Below are positions 1 to 7,358 of a stretch of 33,286 bases of DNA, piece by piece; position 1 is the first letter of the stretch; every line of letters starts with the position of its first letter. The translations under genes were made by a program, and so were the position numbers. The notes below the pieces were generated by a model, which saw only the letters and a program-made list of their open reading frames with translations, was not told the origin of the DNA and made no database searches. The stretch comes from Paracoccus versutus (lineage in GTDB: Bacteria; Pseudomonadota; Alphaproteobacteria; Rhodobacterales; Rhodobacteraceae): NCBI RefSeq assembly GCF_000763885.1, contig NZ_JRKO01000055.1, positions 1 through 33,286 on the forward strand. The letters are read 5' to 3'.

Positions 1-69
1 ATCGAGACCGCCCTCGCCGCCGCAACCGAAAAGGCCCGGACCATGACGCAGACCACGGCCCCCACATGA
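1..69 (+). CDS. C-terminal end of an unidentified protein (cut by window edge)
   Basis: An open frame runs in from the left edge and ends IETALAAATEKARTMTQTTAPT followed by TGA at 67-69. Only 22 residues are visible, so the family cannot be recognised. Its stop overlaps the ATG of the next short frame (ATGA at 66-69), the arrangement of translationally coupled genes in one operon. The downstream stump is the start of a flavoprotein, so this gene may belong to an oxidative catabolic operon, which is inference only. Confidence 0.5.
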   Translation: METALAAATEKARTMTQTTAPT

Positions 70-137
70 CCCGCAAGACGATCGAAACCCTCCACGACAC
101 CGACTACGACACCATCGTCATCGGCGCGGGGGCCTGA
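66..137 (+). pseudogene. N-terminal stump of an FAD/NAD-binding oxidoreductase
   Basis: The ATG at 66 overlaps the preceding stop (ATGA) and encodes MTRKTIETLHDTDYDTIVIG plus AGA, then TGA at 135-137. The segment YDTIVIGAGA is the first beta strand and the first half of the GxGxxG dinucleotide-binding loop that opens GMC-type and other Rossmann-fold flavoenzymes. The frame stops exactly inside this loop, and no continuation (AGxxAA-like) appears in the other two frames of the next 100 bases. The simplest reading is a gene truncated by deletion or rearrangement whose remainder has been lost. The exact enzyme class cannot be told from 23 residues. Confidence 0.6.
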
Positions 138-552
138 AGGATGACCCGACCGCGCCGCCCCGCGCCTTGAACGCGGGACGGCGCCTTGGCCATCGGCAGA
201 TCGCCCCCTTGCCGCGATGGCCCGTCCCGGCCGATGCGGGAATGCATATCCCGCAGCCCGCCTTCGGCTGGCATATGCGCCAAGGAGCGCGTTAACCCAC
301 CGGGATTGCTTAGATTTTAAAAAGAACTGTTCAGTTTTTCCGCTTGTCATGATGCTCATATCTTTTAGACAAAATTGGTCGGCGCCCTGTTGGCCCGATA
401 CTGCGCGTCGCGGCTCTTGACGGATCGCCCCGGCCTTGGGGCCGGCAATGCCGATCCCAGCGATGGTCTTCGTCTGCCTGGAAGCCGGACACGCGGGGTA
501 ACCGATTACGCGGCCCCCGGCAGGGGCTCGTATCTGAGTGGTGAGTGTTAAA
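138..552. other. Intergenic region before the Hint gene
   Basis: I see no convincing gene here. It holds a long GC hairpin (152-184), a second hairpin with arms GCATAT 244-249 and ATATGC 273-278 plus an inner CAGCC/GGCTG stem (254-258/266-270), and an AT-rich island at about 303-380 that stands out from the GC-rich surroundings. That island is the likeliest promoter for the Hint gene. TTGTCA at 344-349 resembles a -35 box, but no good -10 partner sits at the right distance. A third small hairpin lies near 430-446. Confidence 0.4.
152..184 (+). terminator. Long GC hairpin just after the truncated flavoprotein
   Basis: Arms 152-164 and 172-184 pair at 12 of 13 positions (one C-A mismatch) around a 7-nt loop at 165-171. 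It starts 15 bases after the stop of the truncated gene. There is no T tract, so it may be a terminator remnant, an mRNA 3' end stabiliser, or a scar of the rearrangement. Confidence 0.35.
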
Positions 553-1740
553 ATGTCTTTCAATCATGCCGGCGACAATCATTGCGGTCCCGCCGGACCC
601 GACTGCGAGAAGATGATCTTCCTGGGAAAGCTTCCCGACATGGACCCCTGGGAGCTGGTCCCCGGCGCAGGAAGGGCCAGCACCATATTGGCCGGCGCCA
701 GCTTCGGATCGCAGGCGGACCCGCTGTCGCGCCAGCTGGTCGAGGTCAGCGCCGTGGACCTGGACCAGGACGGCATCATCCGCACCAACGGCCCCTTCGG
801 CTTTCTGGCCGAGCCGATCCGCCACGATGCCGACGGCGACGGCAATATCGCCAGCTACAAGGTCGACTCGACCTTCGTCGTCAAAAACACCGCCGTCACC
901 TTCACCAATCCCGACGGCAGCCAGGAGACGCTGGTCCTGCCGGTCCGCATCATGCAGGACACCGCCGGCAACACCTTCCTGATGCCGCCGCCCAAGGGCG
1001 CCTCGCTGCAAGAGGTCGAGGCGCTGACCACGCGGCCCATCGTCTCGGTCTCGTTTCCCGCCGGGGCCGGCAATTACGAGCTGGACTACCACGGCATCTT
1101 CACCGACCGGCATTGCTTTCCCTGTTTCGTCCGCGGAACGCTGATCGAAACCGAACAGGGGCCACGGCCGGTCGAGGAACTGACCCCCGGCATGCTGGTC
1201 GTGACCAGCGACAACGGCTTGCAGCCGGTGCGCTGGATCGGCTCGCGCGTGCTGGGCAGCAAGGCGCTGGACGCCAGCCCCAATCTGCGCCCGATCCGCA
1301 TCAGGGCCGGCGCGCTCGGCAAGGGGCTGCCCTTGCGCAACCTGGTCGTCTCGCCCCAGCACCGGGTGCTGGTGCGCTCCAGGATCGCGCTGAAGATGTT
1401 CGGCACGCCCGAGGTTCTGGTCGCCGCCAAGCAGCTTTTGCAGATCGAGGGCATCGACATCGCCGACGACCTGCCCGCGGTGGAATATTTCCACTTCCTC
1501 TTCGACCAGCACGAGATCGTCCTGTCCGAGGGCGCCGAGACCGAATCGCTTCATACCGGGCCCGAGGCGCTGAAATCCGTCGGCCGCCAGGCCCAGGCCG
1601 AGATCTTTGCGCTTTTCCCCGAATTGCGCGACCGGCCCGAGGACGAGGCGCCGGCAGGCGCGCGCGTTCTGGCCTCGGGCCGGATGGGGCGCAAGCTGGC
1701 CGTGCGCCACGCCCAGCATCGCAAGACCCTGGTGCAATAG
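553..1740 (+). CDS. Hint (Hedgehog/intein) domain-containing protein
   Basis: A 395-residue protein. The first 190 residues form an uncharacterised region. The Hint_2-type domain starts at the nucleophile-position Cys191 (CFVRGTLIET), continues with VEELTPGMLVVTSDNGLQPV and RWIGSRV, and reaches the SPQHRVLV block with His270 near the domain end. This is the Hedgehog/intein fold common in secreted or surface proteins of Rhodobacteraceae, where autocleavage is assumed but rarely shown. The C-terminal His-Asn plus extein junction of a splicing intein is not visible, so splicing is unlikely. I chose ATG 553 because a GTGAG sequence lies about 8 nt upstream; in-frame GTGs at 538 and 541 are alternatives. 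No signal peptide is evident. It is a monocistronic unit closed by the terminator at 1750-1778. The family call is firm; the function is unknown. Confidence 0.85.
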   Translation: MSFNHAGDNHCGPAGPDCEKMIFLGKLPDMDPWELVPGAGRASTILAGASFGSQADPLSRQLVEVSAVDLDQDGIIRTNGPFGFLAEPIRHDADGDGNIASYKVDSTFVVKNTAVTFTNPDGSQETLVLPVRIMQDTAGNTFLMPPPKGASLQEVEALTTRPIVSVSFPAGAGNYELDYHGIFTDRHCFPCFVRGTLIETEQGPRPVEELTPGMLVVTSDNGLQPVRWIGSRVLGSKALDASPNLRPIRIRAGALGKGLPLRNLVVSPQHRVLVRSRIALKMFGTPEVLVAAKQLLQIEGIDIADDLPAVEYFHFLFDQHEIVLSEGAETESLHTGPEALKSVGRQAQAEIFALFPELRDRPEDEAPAGARVLASGRMGRKLAVRHAQHRKTLVQ

Positions 1741-1749
1741 CCAAGGCGG

Positions 1750-1778
1750 GGCCGCCAGGAAGCTGGACCGGCCTTTTT
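1750..1778 (+). terminator. Rho-independent terminator after the Hint gene
   Basis: GGCCG (1750-1754) pairs with CGGCC (1769-1773), and inner CCAG (1755-1758) with CTGG (1763-1766), around a GAAG loop and a 2-nt bulge. Five T (1774-1778) follow directly. It lies 10 bases after the Hint stop codon. Confidence 0.75.
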
Positions 1779-1970
1779 CCATCCGCCCGCAGGCCGGGCA
1801 TGGGCCGCCATCCCGGCGGCGCCTGCCGCGGGCAAGCAAGGCCACCGGACCCGCAGGACGGCGGGTGGATCTGCCCCGCCCCCGCTGGGCGGAGTGATTG
1901 CGCAGGCCGGTCGATCTTGCGGCCCGCGCGGGCTTCCCCTACATCTTGCAGAACAAAGAAAGGATCCGCC

Positions 1971-2213
1971 ATGGCGATGGAAGCCCAGGATATTGAAGCC
2001 CTGATCCGCGCTGCATTTCCGCATGCCAAGATCACGATCACCGACCTTGCCGGGGACGGAAACCACTATGCCGCCGAGGTGATCGACGAAAGCTTCCGCG
2101 GCCAGAACCGCGTTCAGCAGCAACGTGCCGTCTATGCGGCGCTGCAGGGCCATATGGACGGCCCCAACGGCGCGCTGCATGCCCTTGCGCTGACCACCAA
2201 GGCACCCGACTAA
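1971..2213 (+). CDS. bolA: BolA family protein
   Basis: An 80-residue single-domain BolA protein. The core reads DLAGDGNHYAAEVIDESFRG, then RVQQQRAVYAALQG, and ends ALHALALTTKAPD, typical of short alphaproteobacterial BolA2-like proteins. BolA proteins of this size bind a [2Fe-2S] cluster with a CGFS glutaredoxin and act in iron sensing or Fe-S delivery; the next gene is that glutaredoxin, 52 bp downstream, so the pair is probably one operon. The start has a good ribosome binding site (AAAGGA, 7 bp upstream). Oddity: the usual histidine in the RHxxV position of the family is Gln51 here, while the loop His32 is kept. Confidence 0.93.
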   Translation: MAMEAQDIEALIRAAFPHAKITITDLAGDGNHYAAEVIDESFRGQNRVQQQRAVYAALQGHMDGPNGALHALALTTKAPD

Positions 2214-2265
2214 GATCAACCGCAAGCGTCGCGACCAGGCGGCGCTTCAGCAAGGACCGGACGAA

Positions 2266-2628
2266 ATGACCGATGCACGCCAGCAAATCCAGGAGACGAT
2301 CGACGCAGACGATGTCGTCCTGTTCATGAAAGGCACCAAGGAGATGCCCCAATGCGGCTTTTCAAGCCGCGTGGCCGGGGTTCTGAATTATATGAACGTC
2401 CAGTATCGCGACGTGAACGTGCTGGCCGACGAGACGATCCGCCAGGGCATCAAGGATTTCTCGGACTGGCCGACCATCCCGCAGCTTTACGTCAAGGGCG
2501 AATTTGTGGGCGGCTGCGACATCGTCACCGAGATGACGCTTTCGGGCGAACTCGACCAGCTGTTCGACAAGGCCGGCGTGACCTATGACAAGGATGCCGC
2601 CAACAAGATCCGCGAAGCGAACGCCTGA
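2266..2628 (+). CDS. grxD: Monothiol glutaredoxin, Grx4/GrxD family
   Basis: A 120-residue protein with the diagnostic CGFS active site at Cys30-Ser33 (PQCGFSSRVAGVL), the WPTIPQLY glutathione-binding cis-Pro motif and the GGCDIV motif near residue 85. CGFS glutaredoxins bind a glutathione-ligated [2Fe-2S] cluster, alone or shared with BolA, and deliver clusters or sense iron in the cytosol. The BolA gene directly upstream supports the heterocomplex. The ATG is preceded by AAGGAC. The length equals the standalone bacterial family (about 110-120). A bidirectional terminator follows 30 bp after the stop. Confidence 0.96.
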   Translation: MTDARQQIQETIDADDVVLFMKGTKEMPQCGFSSRVAGVLNYMNVQYRDVNVLADETIRQGIKDFSDWPTIPQLYVKGEFVGGCDIVTEMTLSGELDQLFDKAGVTYDKDAANKIREANA

Positions 2629-2653
2629 GCCCAAGCGCGCCCGACGCGACAGT

Positions 2654-2684
2654 AAAAAAGACCCCGCCGGCAGCGGGGTCTTTT
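2654..2684. terminator. Bidirectional terminator between grxD and the membrane protein gene
   Basis: GACCCCGC (2660-2667) and GCGGGGTC (2673-2680) form a perfect 8-bp stem with a 5-nt loop. It is flanked by A6 on the left and T4 on the right, so it can end transcripts of both convergent genes. Confidence 0.85.
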
Positions 2685-2710
2685 GTTGTCAATGGGTTGC
2701 GGGACGATCC

Positions 2711-3412
2711 TCAATAAGAATCTTCGCTCCAATCCTCGGCCTCTTCCCAGTCCGGCTCGTCGCGGTGGCGCCAGTGCTGCAGGCGCGAGGCCAGGGTCAT
2801 CCCCACCGCAAAGGCGCCGATCAGCGGCGCGACGGCCGCCGCCCGCGACTGCGAGGCGCCCTGGACCTGCCCGGCGACGCGGCGCAGCGTATCGGGCGGC
2901 AGGCCCAGCGTGCCGACGGCGCTTTCGCCCGCCCGGCGCGCGGCGCCATAGACGCTCGCCTCGGCGCGGTCGGCCATCCGGTCCGCCTTGTAGGCCAGGC
3001 TGTCGGTCAGCGAATGCACCCGCTGCTCGGCCTGGTCGATCAGCTGGCCGGCCTTTTGCGAGGCGCGCTCCAACGCCGCATCCGCGGCGCCGGTGGCTTT
3101 TTCGACGGCCATGTCGGCGGCCAGCATCAGCCGCTGCTCGACCTCGGCCTTCAGCTCGTCGGTGGTGGGGACGGGATGGCGTTCCTTGCGCGCCATCAGC
3201 ATCACCGCCAGCCCGACCAGCACGAAGCCCAGGCCGATCGCCAGCGAGGCGCCAAGCGCCCCCCAGCCCAGGTGATCGGCCAGCCAGGTCCACAGCGCAG
3301 CAAGCAGGAACCCCGCCCCGATCAGCAGGGCCGCGCCTGCGCCGGCCGACAGGCCGGCACGGCGCAGCCTGTCGGTCAGGGCGAGCTGGAGTTTCCTGGT
3401 ATAGTCGAACAT
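2711..3412 (-). CDS. Phage-holin-family-like membrane protein
   Basis: A 233-residue protein with two hydrophobic segments near residues 24-46 and 50-73 (GAALLIGAGFLLAALW and LAIGLGFVLVGLAVMLMA). A long Ala/Glu/Lys-rich helical region from about 85 to 165 follows, then a third weak hydrophobic stretch (VAPLIGAFAVGMTL) and a very acidic tail ending WSEDSY. The two-helix N-terminus resembles the DUF1469/holin superfamily found in many non-phage bacterial chromosomes next to DUF883 genes, as here. Nothing phage-like surrounds it, so a role in lysis is unlikely; an envelope or ribosome-tethering stress role is usually guessed. It lies 10 bp downstream of the DUF883-like gene and is probably co-transcribed with it. 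Confidence 0.65.
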   Translation of the reverse strand: MFDYTRKLQLALTDRLRRAGLSAGAGAALLIGAGFLLAALWTWLADHLGWGALGASLAIGLGFVLVGLAVMLMARKERHPVPTTDELKAEVEQRLMLAADMAVEKATGAADAALERASQKAGQLIDQAEQRVHSLTDSLAYKADRMADRAEASVYGAARRAGESAVGTLGLPPDTLRRVAGQVQGASQSRAAAVAPLIGAFAVGMTLASRLQHWRHRDEPDWEEAEDWSEDSY

Positions 3413-3422
3413 CCGCCGAGAC

Positions 3423-3851
3423 TCAGCGCCGCGCGATGATCAGGCCCAGCAGGAAGCCGATGCCGGCCGCGATCCCCAGCGCCTGCGCCGGGTTGCGCCG
3501 CACCATGCCCGAGACCTCGTCGTAATATTCCTCGGCATGGGCCGCGACCTCATGCGCCTGCCGTTCGCCCTGCCGGTAAAGCCGGCGGGCTTCGTCGCGG
3601 GCGCGCTCGGCATATTCATGGCCCCGCTCGCGGACGGTTTCGGCATATTCGGCGCCGCGACGCTTGGCGTCCTCGACGAATTCGGCGCCTTTCTCGCGCG
3701 CGGTCTCGTAAAGCTCGGCGCCCTTCTCGCGGGCGGTCTCATAGGCTGCGCTGGCCTCGTCGGCGGCGCGGCTGGCGTGGCGGCCTACATCGTCAGCGGC
3801 CTCGCGCGCCTTGGCTTTCAGTTCATCGGCGGTGGCTTCGTGGTTCGCCAT
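3423..3851 (-). CDS. DUF883/ElaB-YqjD-like protein with 11-residue repeats
   Basis: A 142-residue, highly charged alpha-helical protein with one C-terminal hydrophobic segment (NPAQALGIAAGIGFLLGLII), the tail-anchor layout of the ElaB/YqjD/DUF883 group, whose E. coli members are membrane-anchored, ribosome-associated stationary-phase proteins. Residues about 38-92 are made of five 11-residue repeats around [YF]xxxxREKGAE, resembling the amphipathic repeats of LEA-type stress proteins. The start is ATG at 3851 with AAGGA upstream; the frame stays open further upstream, but that part is antisense to nothing conserved. It is the first gene of a two-gene minus-strand unit with the holin-like gene. 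Confidence 0.75.
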   Translation of the reverse strand: MANHEATADELKAKAREAADDVGRHASRAADEASAAYETAREKGAELYETAREKGAEFVEDAKRRGAEYAETVRERGHEYAERARDEARRLYRQGERQAHEVAAHAEEYYDEVSGMVRRNPAQALGIAAGIGFLLGLIIARR

Positions 3852-3948
3852 GATCTTGTCCTTTCGCAGGGCTGTATCGGTTTCGGAAAAGCAAACCCCG
3901 AAACCCGCAGATCGTTCCCGGACCGGCCGCGATTTCCTGCCCGCAGCG

Positions 3949-5076
3949 TCAAAGTGTCGCGTCAAAGGCGGAAACCAGCCGCGCCACCGTGCCCTCGACA
4001 TCCTTGAGCTTGTCGAGCCCGAAAAGCCCGATGCGGAAGCTGCGGAATCCCTCGCCCTCGCCGACCTGCAGGGGCACGCCCGCGGCGATCTGGTAGCCGG
4101 CGGCCAGGAACTTGCGCCCGGTCGAGATCTCGGGGTCGTCGGTATGGCAGACCACCACCCCCGGCGCGGCAAATCCCTCGGCCGCGACCGAGCGCAGCCC
4201 GCGCCGCGCCAGCTCCGAGCGCACCGCGTCGCCCAGTCGCCATTGCGCCTCGCGCGCCGCCTCGAGGCCGAAGGCGCGCGTCTCGTCCATCGCATCGCGC
4301 AGGCCCAGCAGCGCATCCGTCGGCAGCGTGGCGTGATAGGCATGGCCGCCGTCCTCATAGGCCTTCATGATCGCGCGCCATTTCTTCAGGTCCAGCGCGA
4401 AGCTGTCGCTGACCGTGGTCTCCAGCCGCTCGATCCCGCGCGGGGACAGCATCACCATCCCGGTCGAGGGCGAGGCCGACCAGCCCTTTTGCGGCGCCGA
4501 GATCAGCACGTCCACGCCGGTCTGGCGCATGTCGACCCAGATCGCGCCCGAGGCGATGCAGTCCAGCACCATGATCGCGCCCACCTCATGCGCGGCATCG
4601 GCCAGCGCCTTGATATAGTCGTCGGGCAGGATCATGCCCGCCGCCGTCTCGACATGCGGGGCAAAGACGGCATCGGGGCGGGTGTCGCGGATCTTTTCCA
4701 CCACTTCCTCGATGGCGGCGGGGGCAAAGGGGGCGCGGGGCTCGTTGCCCTGCGGCCGCGCCATCATCACCGTGGTCTGGCGGGCGAAACCGCCCGCCTC
4801 GAAGATCTGGCTCCAGCGATAGCTGAAAAAGCCGTTCCTGACGATCAGCGCATGGGCGTCGCGGCCGAACTGGCGCGCCACGGCTTCCATGGCGCAGGTA
4901 CCGCCGCCGGGGACCAGCGCCACCGCGTCGGCGCCATAGACCTCGCGCAGCGTGGCCGAGATGTCGCGCATGACGCCCTGGAATTTCTGCGACATGTGGT
5001 TGAGCGAGCGGTCGGTGAAGACGACCGAGAATTCCTGCAATCCCTCGGGGTCCACATCGGGGCGAAGTCCGGGCAT
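3949..5076 (-). CDS. Class V (alanine-glyoxylate type) PLP aminotransferase
   Basis: A 375-residue PLP enzyme of the serine/alanine-glyoxylate aminotransferase family (fold type I). The phosphate-binding GGGT is at 57-60, the pyridine-N Asp172 in MVLDCIAS, and the Schiff-base Lys197 in SAPQKGWSASPSTG. The C-terminal domain has EGEGFRSFRIGLFG, with the Arg typical of carboxylate binding. The substrate cannot be told from the sequence; serine, alanine, aspartate or a ureido compound with glyoxylate or pyruvate are the family's usual ones. The start at 5076 has AAAGGA 8 bp upstream. It is divergent from the Puu-like operon across 148 bp, so shared regulation and a role in the same nitrogen catabolism are possible but unproven. 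Confidence 0.85.
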   Translation of the reverse strand: MPGLRPDVDPEGLQEFSVVFTDRSLNHMSQKFQGVMRDISATLREVYGADAVALVPGGGTCAMEAVARQFGRDAHALIVRNGFFSYRWSQIFEAGGFARQTTVMMARPQGNEPRAPFAPAAIEEVVEKIRDTRPDAVFAPHVETAAGMILPDDYIKALADAAHEVGAIMVLDCIASGAIWVDMRQTGVDVLISAPQKGWSASPSTGMVMLSPRGIERLETTVSDSFALDLKKWRAIMKAYEDGGHAYHATLPTDALLGLRDAMDETRAFGLEAAREAQWRLGDAVRSELARRGLRSVAAEGFAAPGVVVCHTDDPEISTGRKFLAAGYQIAAGVPLQVGEGEGFRSFRIGLFGLDKLKDVEGTVARLVSAFDATL

Positions 5077-5224
5077 GGCCGATCCTTTCTGCTGGTTTTG
5101 CCGGCAGCCTAGCGCGCCCTCGCCCACACGGCCAGCCCTACCGAAGCAGCAGCCCGCAGCAGCCCCTTGCCGGCCGCGCCGCGCCCGACTAGCTTCAGGG
5201 GGAACAACCGACAGGCCAGTCACC

Positions 5225-5935
5225 ATGCGTATCGGCATTCTCAAATGCGGCCAATCGCCCGAGGAACTTCGCGGCGATCTGGGCGACTATGACACCATGT
5301 TCGAGCGGCTTCTTGCCGGGCGGGGCTTCGATTTTACCAGCTATCACGTTGAAAGGATGGAGTTCCCGCCGGATGTCCACGCGGCCCAGGGCTGGCTTCT
5401 GACCGGCTCGCGCCATGGCGTCTACGAGGATCATCCCTTCATCCCGCCGCTCGAGGAGTTCATCCGCACCGCCTATGCCCGGCATGTGCCGCTGGTCGGC
5501 ATCTGCTTCGGCCACCAGATCATCGCCCAGGCGCTTGGCGGCACGGTGACGAAGCATCCCGGCGGCTGGGCGGTCGGCGCGCATGACTACGATTTCGGCG
5601 GCGAAAAGGTCACGCTGAACGCCTGGCACCAGGACCAGGTCGTCGCCCTGCCCAGGGATGCGCAGATCGTCGCGCGAAACGAGTTCTGCGAAAACGCCGC
5701 GCTGGTCTATGAGGATCGCGCCTTTACCGTGCAGGCCCACCCCGAGTTCGACGACGCCTTCATCCAGGGGCTGATCGAGCATCGCGGCCGCGGCGCGGTG
5801 CCCAAGCCGCTGCTGGACCAGGCCCGCGCCCGCATGGGCACCCCGCGGCAATCGCCGGGCATCGCCGACCGGATCGAGGCCTTCTTCAAGGCGCCGCGCG
5901 CCTTCAGCGCAGAAATCCGGCAGGGGGCCGCATGA
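5225..5935 (+). CDS. Type 1 glutamine amidotransferase, GMP-synthase-like
   Basis: A 236-residue class I amidotransferase domain with a complete triad: Cys94 in the nucleophile elbow GICFGHQ, and His172 and Glu174 in QAHPEFD. It has no synthase domain. This subgroup is related to the GuaA amidotransferase domain rather than to PuuD. Its stop overlaps the ATG of the glutamine-synthetase-like gene (ATGA, 5932-5935), so the two are translationally coupled. In that setting it probably hydrolyses a gamma-glutamyl amide, doing the job PuuD does in the E. coli putrescine pathway, or donates ammonia. The ribosome binding site is weak (GACAGG about 11 bp upstream). The domain call is firm; the substrate is inferred. 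Confidence 0.87.
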   Translation: MRIGILKCGQSPEELRGDLGDYDTMFERLLAGRGFDFTSYHVERMEFPPDVHAAQGWLLTGSRHGVYEDHPFIPPLEEFIRTAYARHVPLVGICFGHQIIAQALGGTVTKHPGGWAVGAHDYDFGGEKVTLNAWHQDQVVALPRDAQIVARNEFCENAALVYEDRAFTVQAHPEFDDAFIQGLIEHRGRGAVPKPLLDQARARMGTPRQSPGIADRIEAFFKAPRAFSAEIRQGAA

Positions 5936-7290
5936 GACCGCATTGGATCGAGGAAACCCCGCAGGCCGCCCAGGAGTATGTCGCCGGGCGGCGGCTGGAC
6001 GAGGTGGAATGCATCGTCGCCGACATCGCCGGGGTGGCGCGGGGCAAGGCCATGCCCGCCTCGAAATTCGCGCATCAGGAACGGTTCTACCTGCCGAACT
6101 CGATCTTCCTGCAGACCATCACCGGGGATTGGGCCGACAACCCCTCGGGCGCCTTCACCGAGCCGGACATGATCCTGACGCCGGATTTCTCGACCGCGAC
6201 GGCGGCGCCCTGGACGGCGGACGTGACCTTGCAGGTCATCCACGACGTCTCGGACCAGTCCGGCAACCCGGTGCCCATCGCGCCGCGCAACGTGCTGAAA
6301 CGGGTGGTCGATCTTTACCGGCAGCGCGGCTGGCGGCCCATCGTCGCGCCCGAGATGGAGTTCTTCCTGGTCGCGCGCAACATCGACCCGAACCAGCCGA
6401 TCATGCCGCCCATGGGCCGCACCGGCCGCCGCGCCGCCGCCAAGCAGGCCTATTCCATGTCCGCGGTGGACGAATACGGCAAGGTCATCGACGACATCTA
6501 CGACTTCGCCGAGGCCCAGGGCTTCGAGATCGACGGCATCCTGCAGGAAGGCGGCGCCGGCCAGGTCGAGATCAACCTCAACCACGGCGACCCGGTCGCC
6601 CTGGCCGACCAGATCTTCTATTTCAAGCGGCTGATCCGCGAGGCGGCGCTGCGCCACGACTGCTTCGCCACCTTCATGGCCAAGCCCATCGAGGGCGAGC
6701 CGGGCAGCGCCATGCATATCCACCACTCGGTCGTCGGCATCGGCGACGGGCGCAACATCTTTTCCGACGAGCAGGGCCGCGAGACGCCGGCCTTCATGCA
6801 TTTCATCGCCGGGATGCAGAAGCACCTGCCGGCGGCGGTGGCGCTGCTGGCGCCCTATGTCAACAGCTATCGCCGCTATGTCCCTGATTTCGCGGCGCCG
6901 ATCAACCTGGAATGGGGGCGCGACAACCGCACCACCGGGCTGCGGGTGCCGATCTCGAAACCGGAATCGCGGCGGGTCGAGAACCGGCTGGCGGGCATGG
7001 ATTGCAACCCCTACCTGGGCCTGGCCGCCAGCCTCGCCTGCGGCTACCTGGGGCTGGCCGAGGCCGAGGCGCCGCGCGCCGAATGCCTGGGCGACGCCTA
7101 TATGTCCGAGGACGAGTTGCCCTATAACCTGGGCGACGCGCTGGACCTGATGGACGAGAGCGCGCCGATGCGCGAGGTGCTGGGGGCCGAGTTCATCGAC
7201 GTCTACCAGGCGGTCAAGCGCAACGAATACAAGGAGTTCCTGCAAGTCATCAGCCCCTGGGAGCGCGAGCATCTGCTGCTGAACGTATAG
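5932..7290 (+). CDS. Glutamine synthetase family protein, PuuA-like gamma-glutamyl-amine ligase
   Basis: A 452-residue member of the glutamine synthetase superfamily with the metal-binding glutamates in PEMEFFLV and GAGQVEINL, the MHIHHS metal/ATP motif and the NLEWGRDNRTTGLRVPIS ATP/glutamate motif. The adenylylation-site region of true GlnA is not present. Together with the downstream PuuB-like oxidase it most likely ligates glutamate to a primary amine (putrescine or another polyamine or monoamine), giving a gamma-glutamyl-amine at ATP cost in the cytosol. It overlaps the amidotransferase upstream by 4 nt, and the oxidase follows 68 bp later. The amine specificity is not visible. Confidence 0.88.
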   Translation: MRPHWIEETPQAAQEYVAGRRLDEVECIVADIAGVARGKAMPASKFAHQERFYLPNSIFLQTITGDWADNPSGAFTEPDMILTPDFSTATAAPWTADVTLQVIHDVSDQSGNPVPIAPRNVLKRVVDLYRQRGWRPIVAPEMEFFLVARNIDPNQPIMPPMGRTGRRAAAKQAYSMSAVDEYGKVIDDIYDFAEAQGFEIDGILQEGGAGQVEINLNHGDPVALADQIFYFKRLIREAALRHDCFATFMAKPIEGEPGSAMHIHHSVVGIGDGRNIFSDEQGRETPAFMHFIAGMQKHLPAAVALLAPYVNSYRRYVPDFAAPINLEWGRDNRTTGLRVPISKPESRRVENRLAGMDCNPYLGLAASLACGYLGLAEAEAPRAECLGDAYMSEDELPYNLGDALDLMDESAPMREVLGAEFIDVYQAVKRNEYKEFLQVISPWEREHLLLNV

Positions 7291-7325
7291 AGCCGGGCAC
7301 GGCCTGGCCTTGGCGCGCCGTCGGA

Positions 7326-7350
7326 ATGGGTATTTGGACAACGAAGAAGG
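7326..7350 (+). repeat. Intergenic repeat copy A (GGTATTTGG..ACGAAGAAG type)
   Basis: This copy reads ATGGGTATTTGGACAACG then AAGAAGG. The same core recurs at 20178-20203, 20246-20270 and twice in 26579-26642, always outside genes. Here it sits between the ligase stop and the oxidase start, after a short ACGGC/GCCGT hairpin, and its AAGAAGG end is placed as the ribosome binding site of the oxidase. Confidence 0.6.
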
Positions 7351-7358
7351 CCGAGGGG

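Noticed and set aside
318..342. A rho-independent terminator at AAAGAACT-GTTC-AGTTTTT
   Set aside because: The stem is short and AT-rich with a G-U pair, so its stability is low; the stretch is better read as part of an AT-rich promoter region.
217..420. A 67-codon plus-strand open frame before the Hint gene
   Set aside because: No ribosome binding site; it crosses a hairpin and an AT-rich probable promoter, and shows no conserved pattern.
2711..3412. A prophage holin
   Set aside because: No endolysin, capsid, integrase or other phage gene is near; the family is widespread on bacterial chromosomes beside DUF883-like genes.
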